Assembly: GCF_001571305.1 (NCBI RefSeq)
Contig: NZ_BCTN01000020.1
Span: 1 to 64,000, forward strand
Direction: 5' to 3'
Source: Erwinia persicina NBRC 102418
GTDB lineage: Bacteria; Pseudomonadota; Gammaproteobacteria; Enterobacterales; Enterobacteriaceae
DNA length: 64,000 nucleotides
Part shown: positions 8,446-17,283 of the stretch, one piece after another
How positions within the stretch are numbered: the stretch's first letter is position 1
Layout: every line of letters starts with the position of its first letter
Translations under genes and position numbers: made by a program
The notes under the pieces: generated by a model
Databases searched by the model: none
Told to the model about the DNA's origin: nothing
Seen by the model: the letters and a program-made list of their open reading frames with translations, nothing else

Positions 8446-8567
8446 GGTGCTCAGCGTTCTCTTTAAATATATTTATTGGATGGTTTATAAATATTAGTCC
8501 TTTTATGAATATAATTTATTTGAGTGTTAGAGTGCAATGTAAATTATTTTTTCAGAATAGAAAAGTG

Positions 8568-8597
8568 ACAGAGAACCGGCTTACACTGATTCTCTGT
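8568..8597 (-). terminator. terminator downstream of gor
   Basis: A perfect 8-bp inverted repeat (ACAGAGAA / TTCTCTGT) lies 12 bases past the gor stop. Read on the minus strand it is followed by CACTTTTC. Confidence 0.65.
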
Positions 8598-8609
8598 TAT
8601 AAAATGCCG

Positions 8610-9962
8610 TTAACGCATGGTGACAAACTCTTCTGATCCGGTCGGGTGAATCGCCACGGTATTGTCGAAGTCTTTCTTGGTCGCGCCCATTTTCAGCGCC
8701 ACGGCGAAGCCCTGCAGCATCTCGTCCATGCCGTAGCCGATACCGTGGATCCCGACGATTTTCTCATCGGCACCCACGCACACCAGCTTCATGCGGCACG
8801 GCTGGCGATGCTGTGTGACGGCGGTGTACATGGCGGTGAATGACGATTTGTAGACTTTCACCTGGTCATCACCAAACTTCTCACGCGCTTCCGGCTCGCT
8901 CAGGCCTACCGTACCGATCGGCGGATGGCTGAAGACCACGGTGGGGACGTTGCTGTAATCCAGATGCTCGTCCGGTTTGTTGTTAAACAGGCGCTCGGAC
9001 AGGCGACGGCCTGCGGCGACAGCCACCGGGGTCAGCTCAACGGCGCCGGTGTTATCACCGACGGCGTAAATACCTTTAACGTTGGTGTTCTGGTATTTAT
9101 CGACGCTGATGTAGCCCTTTTCATTCAGTTTGACGCCGGTGACGTCCAGGTTCAGGTTGTCGGTCATCGGCTCACGGCCAATTGCCCACACCAGGCAGTC
9201 TACCGTCTGCTCTTTGCCGTTTTCCAGCTGTAAGGTCAGGCTGCCATCGGCATTTTTCACTACCGCTTTCGGGATCGATTCGGTGTGCAGCGTCGGGCCT
9301 TCGGTGTTCATCACTTCCACCAGCGTGTCGACGATCAGCGGATCGAAGCTGCGCAGCGGGGCATGTTTACGCACGTAAAGGTGGGTTTCAGAACCCAGCG
9401 CATTCAGTACGCCGGCAATCTCCACGGCAATATAACCGGCACCGACGACCGCCGTACGTTTTGGCAGGGCCTGCAGTTCAAAGAAGCCATCGGAGTTAAT
9501 ACCATGCTCCGCACCCGGAATGGTCGGCTGGGTTGGGCGACCGCCGGTAGCAATCAGAATATGGTCGGCAGTGATCTTCTCGCCGTTAACTTCCACGGTG
9601 TGTGCGTCAACGAAACGGGCATAACCTTTGATCACGTCAACGTTATTCTTGCCCAGCACGTTGTCGTAAGAGGTGTGAATACGGTCGATATAGGCGCTGC
9701 GGTTTTTCAGCAGCACGTCCCAGTTGAACTGGTTAACGGTGGTATCGAAGCCGTAATCCGGGCCGTAGTTATGGATCGCTTCAGCAATCTGGGCCGCATG
9801 CCACATCACTTTCTTCGGCACGCAACCAACGTTAACGCAGGTGCCGCCCAGTTCTTTCGCTTCGATCAGCGCACATTTCTGTCCGTGCATGGCTGCACGG
9901 TTAATGGAGGCGATTCCGCCGCTGCCGCCGCCGATAGCAAGGTAGTCATAATGTCTGGTCAT
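8610..9962 (-). CDS. gor: glutathione reductase
   Basis: This 450-residue FAD flavoprotein reduces glutathione disulfide with NADPH in the cytoplasm and is a full-length match to the family. It shows the FAD-binding GGGSGG (residues 11-16), the redox disulfide GGTCVNVGC (Cys42 and Cys47), the NAD(P)-binding GAGYIAVE, the second FAD motif GIYAVGDN, and the C-terminal HPTGSEE with the active-site His at 439. In E. coli gor is next to rlmJ; here the RNA-repair locus lies between them. Start ATG 9962 follows CGGAAGA. Confidence 0.98.
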   Translation of the reverse strand: MTRHYDYLAIGGGSGGIASINRAAMHGQKCALIEAKELGGTCVNVGCVPKKVMWHAAQIAEAIHNYGPDYGFDTTVNQFNWDVLLKNRSAYIDRIHTSYDNVLGKNNVDVIKGYARFVDAHTVEVNGEKITADHILIATGGRPTQPTIPGAEHGINSDGFFELQALPKRTAVVGAGYIAVEIAGVLNALGSETHLYVRKHAPLRSFDPLIVDTLVEVMNTEGPTLHTESIPKAVVKNADGSLTLQLENGKEQTVDCLVWAIGREPMTDNLNLDVTGVKLNEKGYISVDKYQNTNVKGIYAVGDNTGAVELTPVAVAAGRRLSERLFNNKPDEHLDYSNVPTVVFSHPPIGTVGLSEPEAREKFGDDQVKVYKSSFTAMYTAVTQHRQPCRMKLVCVGADEKIVGIHGIGYGMDEMLQGFAVALKMGATKKDFDNTVAIHPTGSEEFVTMR

Positions 9963-10113
9963 CGAGTCTTCCGTTTAAGTGAGAGTCTGTCCAAACTGGC
10001 TGCAACGATGACGCCGGTCTGGACAGACCCTGATTGAGTTAAATCAGCTGGCGTAGAGTGTAACGCCACAAGGGGAAAAGCCGCAAAGGTTGCGTCTATG
10101 ATTGTGATAGGGG

Positions 10114-10139
10114 AAGGCACAGAGCGAACCCTGTGCCTT
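10114..10139. terminator. hairpin at the end of the RNA-repair operon
   Basis: A perfect 9-bp stem (AAGGCACAG / CTGTGCCTT, 8-base loop) sits just past the stop of the nucleotidyltransferase gene on the minus strand. It has no strong T run, so termination there is only probable. Confidence 0.5.
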
Positions 10140-10145
10140 ATGGTA

Positions 10146-10934
10146 TTACGGTGTCAGCACGGTCTGCATCAGCAGGCGGTTCAGGGCGCTGGCATCGCGG
10201 CGCGGCGCATCGGATAGCGGCGGGCGATCCTGCCGGGCCAGCTGATGTTCAATAAAGGCATGGATGTGCTCGCGGCGCGGGCCGATCTCCGCTTCGCCCG
10301 CCTGGCGCTTACTCACCAGCAGAGCGTCAATCTCCGCCCGCAGCAGCGGATCGCTGACTGTTTCTGCCATCAGCCGGTCAAAACGCATCGGCGGAGCGCC
10401 TCTCCCGGCTTCAATCCACAGCACTGCCAGCAGCGGACGCAGCACGTAGAAATACTTTTTCAGCCGTACCTGTTCGCCCTGTAAATAGCCACGAAAATTC
10501 TTCTTCGCCATCGACAGGTAGTGATAGCGCGCCCGCAGATCGCTGAAGAAGTCCGGCACCAGACTGCGTAATGCCTGCACCGTATCCGGGTGCTGGCGGT
10601 AGACCAGCGGCGAATCCAGCCACTCCATCAGCGTCGGGTTGGCCGCTTTCAGCAGCCCCAGCGTTTTACGCAGCTCCCAGCCGCAGACGTCCAGCTCACT
10701 GTCGATCGGCAGTTCGATCACATCGCGCGGTGGCTCGACGCGCAGATACCACTCGGGTTGATGCACATAGATAAAGCGCACATCGTAGTCACTGTCGGGG
10801 GAGGCAAATCCCCAGCCCCGGCTGCCGGATTCGCAGGCATACAGCACGCGCACATTGTGGCGGGCTTCAATCGCGTTTAATGCCGCCAGCACCCGTTCCC
10901 GCATGGCCGGGCTGACGGCTTCTTCCGTTCTCAT
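10146..10934 (-). CDS. nucleotidyltransferase (COG3541-type) of the RNA-repair operon
   Basis: This 262-residue protein has the DNA-polymerase-beta superfamily signature ACESGSRGWGF followed by SDSDYDVR-type spacing (here SPDSDYDVRFIYV, about residues 34-58), supplying the Gly-Ser and two metal-binding Asp residues. COG3541 proteins are predicted nucleotidyltransferases; their substrate has not been established to my knowledge. It lies 10 bases after rtcB, with its own AAGGA site, as the third gene of slipin-rtcB-nucleotidyltransferase. The position suggests a role in RNA end modification alongside RtcB. No rtcA cyclase is present; this gene occupies the place rtcA holds in E. coli. Confidence 0.8.
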   Translation of the reverse strand: MRTEEAVSPAMRERVLAALNAIEARHNVRVLYACESGSRGWGFASPDSDYDVRFIYVHQPEWYLRVEPPRDVIELPIDSELDVCGWELRKTLGLLKAANPTLMEWLDSPLVYRQHPDTVQALRSLVPDFFSDLRARYHYLSMAKKNFRGYLQGEQVRLKKYFYVLRPLLAVLWIEAGRGAPPMRFDRLMAETVSDPLLRAEIDALLVSKRQAGEAEIGPRREHIHAFIEHQLARQDRPPLSDAPRRDASALNRLLMQTVLTP

Positions 10935-10944
10935 TTCCTGTTCC

Positions 10945-12162
10945 TTATCCTTTTACACACACCACCTGACGCAGCGTATGCACTATTTCCACCAGTGACG
11001 CCTGGGCAGCCATCACCGCATCAATATCTTTATAAGCCATCGGGATTTCATCGATGACGTTGCTGTCTTTGCGGCACTCCACGTGTGCCGTGGCGCGCTG
11101 CTGGTCGGCGATCGTGAAGCGGCTTTTGGCTTCGGTACGGCTCATCACCCGCCCGGCACCATGGCTGCACGAACAGAAACTCTCTTCATTGCCCAGTCCG
11201 CGCACGATAAAGCTTTTGGCACCCATTGAGCCGGGAATAATCCCCATTTCACCTTTCCGTGCCGACACCGCGCCTTTGCGGGTGATCAGCACCTCTTCAC
11301 CAAAGTGCTGTTCACGCTGCACATAGTTGTGGTGGCAGTTAACCGCCTGCTCTTCAGCGATAAACGCCTTCGGCAGGGCCTGAGCCAGTGCCGTCAGTGT
11401 CTGTTGCATCATCACCTGGCGGTTATGCCGCGCAAATTCCTGCGCCCATTCCACCGCCTCCAGGTAGTCGGCAAAGTGCTGGCTGCCTTCGCTGAAATAG
11501 GCCAGATCGCGATCCGGCAGATTGGCGATGTGCTGGCGCATGTCCTCACGGGCGAGGGTAATAAACAGGTTGCCGATGGCATTGCCGACCCCACGGGAAC
11601 CACTGTGCAGCATCACCCACACCCGCTGGGCTTCATCCAGACACAGCTCAATAAAGTGGTTACCGGTGCCCAGCGTGCCGAGGTGGTGATAGTGGTTGGT
11701 TTTCAGCAGCGCCGGGTATTTGTCGGTAATGCGTTTAAACCCCGCTGCCAGCACCTGCCAGTGGCTGTCTACCGCCTGCGGCGGCGACTGCCACGCCCCC
11801 CGATCGTGACGGGCGCGGCCCGTACTGCGGCCGTGTGGCACCGCGCGTTCAATCGCCGTGCGGATACCCAGCAGGTTATCCGGCAGATCGCTGGCCAGCA
11901 GCGAGGTGCGCACCGCGATCATGCCGCAGCCAATATCCACGCCCACTGCCGCCGGGATAATGGCCCCTTTCGTCGGGATGACACTGCCGATGGTCGAACC
12001 TTTGCCAACGTGCACATCCGGCATCACCGCCAGATGTTTATAGATAAACGGCATCCGTGCCGTATTCAGCAGCTGCTGCTGGGCTTTCACGTCCACCGGC
12101 ACGCCTTCGGTCCACATTTTTATGACGGCCGCGCCTGGCGCGGTCAGCTGTTGCATGCTCAT
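10945..12162 (-). CDS. rtcB: RNA ligase RtcB
   Basis: This 405-residue enzyme is a GTP- and Mn-dependent ligase joining RNA 2',3'-cyclic phosphate or 3'-phosphate ends to 5'-OH ends. Metal- and guanylate-binding motifs are present: DIGCG at 76-80 (Cys79), a GTLGTGNHFIE segment, HSGSRGVGN, GSMGAKSFIVRG and SHGAGRVMSR, whose His is the guanylylation site. ATG 12162 is well spaced from AAAGGA; a GTG at 12168 overlaps the slipin stop as GTGA and is an alternative. The 4-base coupling to slipin shows one transcript. Likely expressed only when RtcR is activated. Confidence 0.97.
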   Translation of the reverse strand: MSMQQLTAPGAAVIKMWTEGVPVDVKAQQQLLNTARMPFIYKHLAVMPDVHVGKGSTIGSVIPTKGAIIPAAVGVDIGCGMIAVRTSLLASDLPDNLLGIRTAIERAVPHGRSTGRARHDRGAWQSPPQAVDSHWQVLAAGFKRITDKYPALLKTNHYHHLGTLGTGNHFIELCLDEAQRVWVMLHSGSRGVGNAIGNLFITLAREDMRQHIANLPDRDLAYFSEGSQHFADYLEAVEWAQEFARHNRQVMMQQTLTALAQALPKAFIAEEQAVNCHHNYVQREQHFGEEVLITRKGAVSARKGEMGIIPGSMGAKSFIVRGLGNEESFCSCSHGAGRVMSRTEAKSRFTIADQQRATAHVECRKDSNVIDEIPMAYKDIDAVMAAQASLVEIVHTLRQVVCVKG

Positions 12163-12164
12163 GG

Positions 12165-13298
12165 TCACTGTCCTTTTATCTGTACCAGTCCGTTCAGCAC
12201 CTGATCCAGGCCGCCGAAAACGGAAATCTTATCAATGCGTTCTGCCACCCTTTCCAGGGTTTCCAGCTCTTTCAGGCGCAGTGCGACCGGGTTGTTTTCC
12301 ATCACTTTGGCCGTGTTCAGCAGCGATCGGGTGGCGGCCGTCTCTTCACGCCGGCGGATCACGTTAGCCTGGGCGGACTTTTCCGCCTCCACCAGGCGGG
12401 TAAGAATGGTCTTCATCTCACCCGGCAGGATGATGTCTTTCACCCCGAGGGAGGCCACTTCCATGCCGTACGCCGCGACATTCTGCCGGATCTGCGTGCT
12501 CACCAGCTCATCGATCGCCTGCTTGTTTTCCAGCAGTTCATCCAGGCTGCGCGTGCCCACGGCCTCACGCAGCGCAAACTGCAGCTCACGGTAGAGGTAT
12601 TCCAGCGGTTTGGTCAGCTGCGCATACGCGCTCATCACATCGCTGTACCGCCAGTTAGCCGCCAGGTTGATGCGCAGGCTGACTTTATCACGCGTCAGGA
12701 TCTCCTGGCCGCTGACTTCCAGCGCCTGTACGCGGGTATCCACCACCTCCACGTCGACCTGATGGTTAAAGCGCCAGTAGCCGCTGGCGCCAGGCGACAA
12801 CAGTGCCTGCGGCATGCCGTCGACCTTCAGGATACCCACATGCCAGGCCGGCACCTGCACCAGCAGGACGCCAGCATTGCCGGTGACCACGTGCTGACGG
12901 AGCTGGGGCTGCATCAGACTGGCGACGAGGGCCGCCGGGATTGCTACCGTATCGGTCGACAGTAATTCGACGCGCTGCGGGCCGCCGTTCAGCCACCACA
13001 GGCGGCGCGTACCTGGCGGCAGGATCTCCACCAGCTGGTCGCTTTTATAGTGCAGCCCGACGTGGGTTTCTGGCACGGCGACCGTCTGGCAGAACGTGCT
13101 CACCCACTCGGGATGATACTGCTGCAGGTAGTCGGCCAGCACGCTGTCCAGCGGCTGTTGAAGCTCAAAGGTCGCGACCTTGAGCTGGCGTCGCCAGTCG
13201 CGGAGTCGGTGCTCCCCGGCCGGCAAAATCTGTTGGTATTCGTCGTTCTTTGACAGCAACGCGATTTGACCTTTCCGTATGGTGATATGTCTGAACAT
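12165..13298 (-). CDS. slipin / SPFH (band 7) family protein of the rtc operon
   Basis: This 377-residue protein starts at ATG 13298, following AAGGAG. An upstream in-frame extension to 13574 covers the structured leader and is not coding. The SPFH/band-7 domain spans about residues 140-320 (VPAWHVGILKVDG, VDTRVQALEVSGQEILTRDKVSLRI, LREAVGTRSLDELLENK), followed by a helical AEKSAQANVIRRREE oligomerisation segment. Slipins scaffold membrane microdomains, but no clear N-terminal hydrophobic hairpin is seen here. The first 130 residues form an unusual extra N-terminal region. Its job in RNA repair is unknown. Confidence 0.9.
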   Translation of the reverse strand: MFRHITIRKGQIALLSKNDEYQQILPAGEHRLRDWRRQLKVATFELQQPLDSVLADYLQQYHPEWVSTFCQTVAVPETHVGLHYKSDQLVEILPPGTRRLWWLNGGPQRVELLSTDTVAIPAALVASLMQPQLRQHVVTGNAGVLLVQVPAWHVGILKVDGMPQALLSPGASGYWRFNHQVDVEVVDTRVQALEVSGQEILTRDKVSLRINLAANWRYSDVMSAYAQLTKPLEYLYRELQFALREAVGTRSLDELLENKQAIDELVSTQIRQNVAAYGMEVASLGVKDIILPGEMKTILTRLVEAEKSAQANVIRRREETAATRSLLNTAKVMENNPVALRLKELETLERVAERIDKISVFGGLDQVLNGLVQIKGQ

Positions 13299-13325
13299 CT
13301 TTTCTCCTTCATTTAAGGTGCACCA

Positions 13326-13432
13326 CGGAGCACGGGCGTCAGCGTGAAGCCTGGGGGAGCATCTGAGCGGCACCCGGTACAGCGGCGGCGCGACGATGAT
13401 GCCCCAGACCCGACGCATCAGCCGGTGCTCCG
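13326..13432 (-). ncRNA. structured domain in the slipin-rtcB leader
   Basis: On the minus strand an 8-bp helix, CGGAGCAC (13432-13425) with GTGCTCCG (13333-13326), closes a 107-base GC-rich domain with internal self-complementary pieces (for example GGGGCATC against GATGC-TCCCC). It lies between the tRNA-like element and the slipin ribosome site. It could be a processed small RNA or a 5' UTR regulatory fold. Confidence 0.4.
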
Positions 13433-13487
13433 GGTGGGCTGCTGACTGCACAGCCAGGGTACTGCTATCAGGCTCTTTGGAGAGAGG

Positions 13488-13531
13488 TGCGAAACCGGGA
13501 GTCGAACCCGTTCTGGCCCTGTGCCTTCGCA
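13488..13531 (-). ncRNA. tRNA minihelix-like element in the slipin-rtcB leader
   Basis: Reading the minus strand, TGCGAAG (13531-13525) pairs with TTTCGCA (13494-13488) as a 7-bp acceptor-like stem with one G-U. Directly 5' of the 3' strand is a T-arm: CGGG, a canonical T-loop TTCGACT, CCCG (13510-13496). Only about 13 bases replace the D and anticodon arms, so this is an acceptor/T-arm minihelix, not a tRNA, and no CCA is encoded. It sits inside the predicted sigma-54 transcript of an RNA-repair operon. Bacterial Y RNAs, encoded in the Salmonella rsr-rtc operon, also carry tRNA-like modules, but no Ro60 gene is seen here. Confidence 0.5.
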
Positions 13532-13640
13532 AAATGTCTTCGTGCTGACGGAACGCCTGCGGGAAAACGGTCATCCGTTCCCGTTGCGCCGGCTGGGTTC
13601 ATAACCCGGGCATCATTCAGCCTGTCGACGGGATAACTAT

Positions 13641-13656
13641 TGCCAGAAGCGTGCCA
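13641..13656 (-). promoter_or_regulatory. sigma-54 promoter of the slipin-rtcB-nucleotidyltransferase operon
   Basis: On the minus strand TGGCAC-GCTTC-TGGCA matches the -24/-12 consensus TGGCAC-N5-TTGCA with one mismatch and correct spacing. The transcript would begin near 13630, leaving a leader of about 330 bases before slipin. The divergent neighbour rtcR encodes a sigma-54 activator, which fits. Confidence 0.85.
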
Positions 13657-13752
13657 GGAAAGTAAAAGCGCTGAAATTATTTTTAATTAAATGATATTTA
13701 ACGTTTTTATTTTATGGCAACAGAAAGGTCTTGCTGCACATAGCAGGGTGAA

Positions 13753-13770
13753 TTTATCCTGTGGGATAAA
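13753..13770. promoter_or_regulatory. inverted repeat, candidate RtcR upstream activator site
   Basis: TTTATCC-TGTG-GGATAAA is a perfect 7-bp inverted repeat about 110 bp upstream of the sigma-54 promoter and 22 bp before rtcR. The spacing suits an enhancer site. The AT-rich tract at 13676-13714 between them could be an IHF bend. The assignment is by position only. Confidence 0.5.
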
Positions 13771-13792
13771 CATTGCGATAAAGGGATAAGGC

Positions 13793-15376
13793 ATGAAGCG
13801 CAGAGTAGTGATAGGGATGCTGGGAACCACCCTCGATAAACGTGGTAAACGGGAGAACCGCTGGAATAAATGGCGGCCTACGCTGGGGCTGTGTATGCAG
13901 CCTGACCTGCCCGTTGACCGCCTGGATCTGCTGCATCAGCCTGACCGCCAGACGATGGCGCAGCAAATGTCGGAAGATGTGGTGCTGATCTCGCCGGATA
14001 CCGAAGTGCGGCTGAATCCGATCACGCTGAATGATCCGTGGGATTTTGAGGAGGTGTATACCGTCCTGCTCGATTTTGCCCGCCACTATCCCTTTGATAC
14101 GGAGAATGAAGAGTATCTGGTGCATATCACCACCGGTACCCACGTGGTGCAGATCTGCTGGTTCCTGCTGACCGAGGCGCGCTATCTGCCCGCCAGGCTG
14201 CTGCAAACGGCCCCCGCTCCGCGGGAACAGGAGAGTGCCAGAACGGAAGGGGTATATACCCTGATCGATCTCGACCTCAGCCGTTATGCCACCCTCACCA
14301 GCCGTTTTATGCGGGAACGTCAGGAGTCGGTATCACTGCTGAAGGGGGGCATTTCCACCCGTAATGCGACGTTCAATAATCTTATCGACCAGATTGAGCG
14401 GGTGGCGCTGCGGTCCGACGCGCCGCTGCTGCTGACCGGCCCGACAGGGGCGGGAAAATCCTTTCTGGCGGAACGCATTTATCAGCTGCGGCAGTCGCGT
14501 CACCGGGTCAGCGGCAGGCTGGTCGCGGTCAACTGCGCCACGCTGCGCGGGGATAACGCCATGTCTACCCTGTTTGGTCATGTTAAAGGGGCGTTCACCG
14601 GCGCGTTGCAGCCGCGTAACGGCCTGCTGCGGGAAGCGGACGGCGGCATGTTATTCCTCGACGAGATTGCCGAGCTGGGACTGGATGAGCAGGCCATGCT
14701 GCTGAAAGCGATAGAGGAAAAGCGCTTTCTGCCTTTCGGCGCAGATAAAGAGGTGAGCAGCGATTTCCAGCTCATCGCCGGCACCCATCGCGATATGCGG
14801 CAGTGGGTGGCTGAAGGACGCTTTCGTGAGGATCTGTATGCGCGCATTAATATGTGGAGCTTTACCCTGCCGGGGCTGGCAGCGCGGCGCGAAGATATTG
14901 AACCTAATCTGGACTTCGAACTGCTGCGTTTTGCCAGTGATGCGCAGTCGCAGGTGCGTTTTGAGCCGCAGGCCCGTCAGCGCTATCTGCAGTTTGCCTG
15001 CGCACCGGCTGCCCTGTGGCGCGGTAATTTTCGTGAGCTGAGTGCGTCTGTCACCCGAATGGCGACCCTCGCCGATAACGGCCGCATTGAACTGGCCCAG
15101 GTGGAAGAAGAGATTGCGCGCCTGCGCGCAGGCTGGCAGGGGGAAACCACACTGGCATTACCGGAAACGCTGGATCTGTTTGACCACAGCCAGCTGGAGA
15201 CGGTGCTGAGAGTGTGCCGTGGGTCCTCTTCGCTGTCGGAGGCCGGGCGCACGCTGTTTGCCGTTTCCCGTCAACAGAAGAAACAGCCCAACGATGCCGA
15301 CCGGCTGCGTAAATATCTGGCGCGTTTTGCGTTAGACTGGGACAGCATCAAGTCGGGTGGATCACCCGGACAATAA
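13793..15376 (+). CDS. rtcR: sigma-54-dependent activator RtcR
   Basis: This 527-residue protein has an N-terminal CARF sensor domain (about 1-165; MLGTTLD and the [16 protein letters not shown] segment) and a AAA+ domain with Walker A GPTGAGKS (216-223), the sigma-54 contact loop GAFTGA (266-271) and Walker B GGMLFLDE (284-291). A C-terminal DNA-binding region follows. RtcR opens sigma-54 promoters of RNA-repair operons; in Salmonella the homologue has been reported to respond to damaged tRNA fragments. It is divergent from the operon it should control. rbn follows after 19 bases on the same strand. Confidence 0.95.
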   Translation: MKRRVVIGMLGTTLDKRGKRENRWNKWRPTLGLCMQPDLPVDRLDLLHQPDRQTMAQQMSEDVVLISPDTEVRLNPITLNDPWDFEEVYTVLLDFARHYPFDTENEEYLVHITTGTHVVQICWFLLTEARYLPARLLQTAPAPREQESARTEGVYTLIDLDLSRYATLTSRFMRERQESVSLLKGGISTRNATFNNLIDQIERVALRSDAPLLLTGPTGAGKSFLAERIYQLRQSRHRVSGRLVAVNCATLRGDNAMSTLFGHVKGAFTGALQPRNGLLREADGGMLFLDEIAELGLDEQAMLLKAIEEKRFLPFGADKEVSSDFQLIAGTHRDMRQWVAEGRFREDLYARINMWSFTLPGLAARREDIEPNLDFELLRFASDAQSQVRFEPQARQRYLQFACAPAALWRGNFRELSASVTRMATLADNGRIELAQVEEEIARLRAGWQGETTLALPETLDLFDHSQLETVLRVCRGSSSLSEAGRTLFAVSRQQKKQPNDADRLRKYLARFALDWDSIKSGGSPGQ

Positions 15377-15395
15377 CGGAAGGAGTCAGTGGATT

Positions 15396-16310
15396 ATGCA
15401 ACTGCAGTTTTTAGGCACCGGGGCCGGCACCCCCGGCCGCGAGCGCAATGTCACCAGCATCGCGCTGGATCTGCAGGGCGTGCGCAATGCGACCTGGCTG
15501 TTTGACTGCGGGGAAGCGACGCAGCATCAGATCCTGCGCACCCCAATCAAGCCGGGTAAGATCGAGAAGATCTTCATTACCCACCTGCACGGTGACCATA
15601 TTTTTGGCCTGCCGGGGCTGCTCACCAGCCGATCGATGAACGGCTCGACCGATCCTATGACGATTTACGGCCCGGTCGGGCTGAAAACCTTTGTCGATAC
15701 GGCGATCGCGCTGAGTGGCTCGTGGCTGACCTTTCCGCTGGACATTGTGGAAGTCCGGGCCGGTGAGGTGTGTTGTGATGAGCACTTCCGCGTGACGGCC
15801 TGGCCGATGACGCATCCGGTGGAGTGTTACGGCTATCGCATTGATGAACATGATAAACCTGGCGCGCTGGATGCGGCGAAGCTGGCTGCCGACGGGGTGC
15901 CAGCCGGGCCCTGGTTTTACGACCTGAAGCACGGGCGCAGCGTAACGCTGCCTGATGGCAGGACGATCAACGGCTGGGATTACGTCGGAGAGAAAATCAA
16001 AGGCCGCAGCCTGGCGATTTTTGGCGACACCGCACCGACGGCGGCGGCGAACGAGCTGGCAGCGGGAGTGGATCTGATGGTGCACGAGGCGACGCTGGAA
16101 GTGGCGATGGAAGAGAAAGCCAACAGCCGCGGGCATTCCACTACCGCCCAGGCCGCCAGAGTGGCGCTGGAAAGCGGAGCAAAACGTCTGATCGTGACGC
16201 ACATCAGTACGCGTTATCTGCGGGCTGACTGTGAACGACTGCTGGAGGAGTGTCGGGCGGTGTTTCCGCACACCGAGATGGCGCACGATTTTGCGGTCTT
16301 TACGCTGTAG
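15396..16310 (+). CDS. rbn: ribonuclease Z / RNase BN
   Basis: This 304-residue metallo-beta-lactamase-fold nuclease acts in tRNA 3' maturation. The zinc motif HLHGDH is at residues 63-68, with GTGAGTP near the N-terminus, a [10 protein letters not shown] motif, FGDT and the C-terminal HISTRY that also belong to the family. ATG 15396 follows AAGGAG at proper spacing; an in-frame start at 15357 overlaps rtcR and is less likely. Its position 19 bases after rtcR suggests co-transcription. In E. coli rbn is not next to the rtc genes, so the association with RNA-repair genes here is notable. Confidence 0.95.
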   Translation: MQLQFLGTGAGTPGRERNVTSIALDLQGVRNATWLFDCGEATQHQILRTPIKPGKIEKIFITHLHGDHIFGLPGLLTSRSMNGSTDPMTIYGPVGLKTFVDTAIALSGSWLTFPLDIVEVRAGEVCCDEHFRVTAWPMTHPVECYGYRIDEHDKPGALDAAKLAADGVPAGPWFYDLKHGRSVTLPDGRTINGWDYVGEKIKGRSLAIFGDTAPTAAANELAAGVDLMVHEATLEVAMEEKANSRGHSTTAQAARVALESGAKRLIVTHISTRYLRADCERLLEECRAVFPHTEMAHDFAVFTL

Positions 16311-16311
16311 C

Positions 16312-16336
16312 GGGGGGCCGTTTTTGCGGCCGCCCC
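16312..16336. terminator. GC-rich hairpin between rbn and rlmJ
   Basis: GGGGGGCCG, TTTTT, GCGGCCGCCCC forms a strong hairpin with one bulge between two convergent genes, and probably terminates one or both. Confidence 0.5.
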
Positions 16337-16346
16337 TGCGCGCGAT

Positions 16347-17189
16347 TTATTCCGGCACAATCCAGCTGACTTTGGAGTAACCGGTACCGGACGGCACCAG
16401 CACTTTTTCCAGCCACGGCAGCACGTTTTTCATCTGCTGCTCCAGCTTCCACGGCGGGTTAATCACAATCATCCCCGAGGCGGTCATGCCAAAGCGGTCG
16501 CTGTCCGGGCGCACACCCAGCTCAATCTGCAGGATACGGCGGATGCCGGTGGCCTGCAGTTCGTTGAACATGCGCTTGATCTGCTGACGCAGCACCACCG
16601 GATACCACAGCGCAAACACGCCGGTACCAAAGCGTTTATACCCTTCCTGAATACCCTGCACCACGGCCTGATAATCACTTTTCATCTCGTACGGCGGGTC
16701 GATCAGGATCAGACCCCGGCGTGACAGCGGCGGCAGCTTGGACTTTAACTGCTGATAGCCGTCGGCACGGGCCAGGCGTGCGCGATCGTCTTTCTGAAAT
16801 TCGCTGCGCAGCATCGGAAAGTCGCTGGAGTGCAGTTCGGTCAGCTGGAGCTGGTCATACTCACGCAGCAGGTGGCGGGCAATCAGTGGCGAACCCGGGT
16901 AGTAACGCAGTTTGCCGCCGGGGTTGTAGTTCTTCACTACGCTGATATACGGGGCCAGTTCTTCCGGTAAATCATCCTGCTGCCAGATACGCGCAATGCC
17001 TTCCAGGTACTCTCCGGTGCGCTCCGCATGTTCACCGCTTAACAGGTAACGCCCTGCGCCCGCATGGGTATCAAGGTAGAGGTAGGGTTTTTCCTTCTCA
17101 TTTAACGCGCTGATAATCAGGCTCTGCACGGTATGTTTGAGAACGTCGGCATGGTTGCCGGCATGGAAGCTGTGGCGATAACTGAGCAT
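16347..17189 (-). CDS. rlmJ: 23S rRNA (adenine-2030-N6)-methyltransferase RlmJ
   Basis: This 280-residue enzyme methylates A2030 of 23S rRNA with S-adenosylmethionine. It begins MLSYRHSFHAGNHADVLKH at ATG 17189, the conserved family N-terminus, and has THAGAGRY and the catalytic IDPPYE motif. A longer frame to 17348 is not needed. E. coli carries it between prlC and gor, and the order is kept here apart from insertions on both sides. Confidence 0.97.
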   Translation of the reverse strand: MLSYRHSFHAGNHADVLKHTVQSLIISALNEKEKPYLYLDTHAGAGRYLLSGEHAERTGEYLEGIARIWQQDDLPEELAPYISVVKNYNPGGKLRYYPGSPLIARHLLREYDQLQLTELHSSDFPMLRSEFQKDDRARLARADGYQQLKSKLPPLSRRGLILIDPPYEMKSDYQAVVQGIQEGYKRFGTGVFALWYPVVLRQQIKRMFNELQATGIRRILQIELGVRPDSDRFGMTASGMIVINPPWKLEQQMKNVLPWLEKVLVPSGTGYSKVSWIVPE

Positions 17190-17283
17190 GTATTGGGATA
17201 ATCCGGATGGTAAATGCGAGCGTGCCGCCGTCGGGCGGCACAGGTTGGAGGTATTATAGCGAAAACGGCTTAAAAAAGCGCGT

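Noticed and set aside
11305-12204. 299-residue frame antisense to rtcB
   Set aside because: Shadow frame; rtcB catalytic motifs occupy the other strand.
13488-13531. A genuine tRNA gene
   Set aside because: Only acceptor and T-arm are present; D-arm and anticodon arm are missing and no CCA is encoded, so it is called tRNA-like only.
13299-13574. N-terminal extension of slipin over the leader
   Set aside because: The family start and a good AAGGAG are at 13298; the extension covers structured RNA and reads as low-quality protein.
13590-13612. CAT anticodon-arm-like hairpin on the plus strand (GGGTTCATAACCC)
   Set aside because: No matching acceptor or T-arm on the plus strand; the nearby T-arm is on the minus strand, so it cannot belong to the same tRNA.
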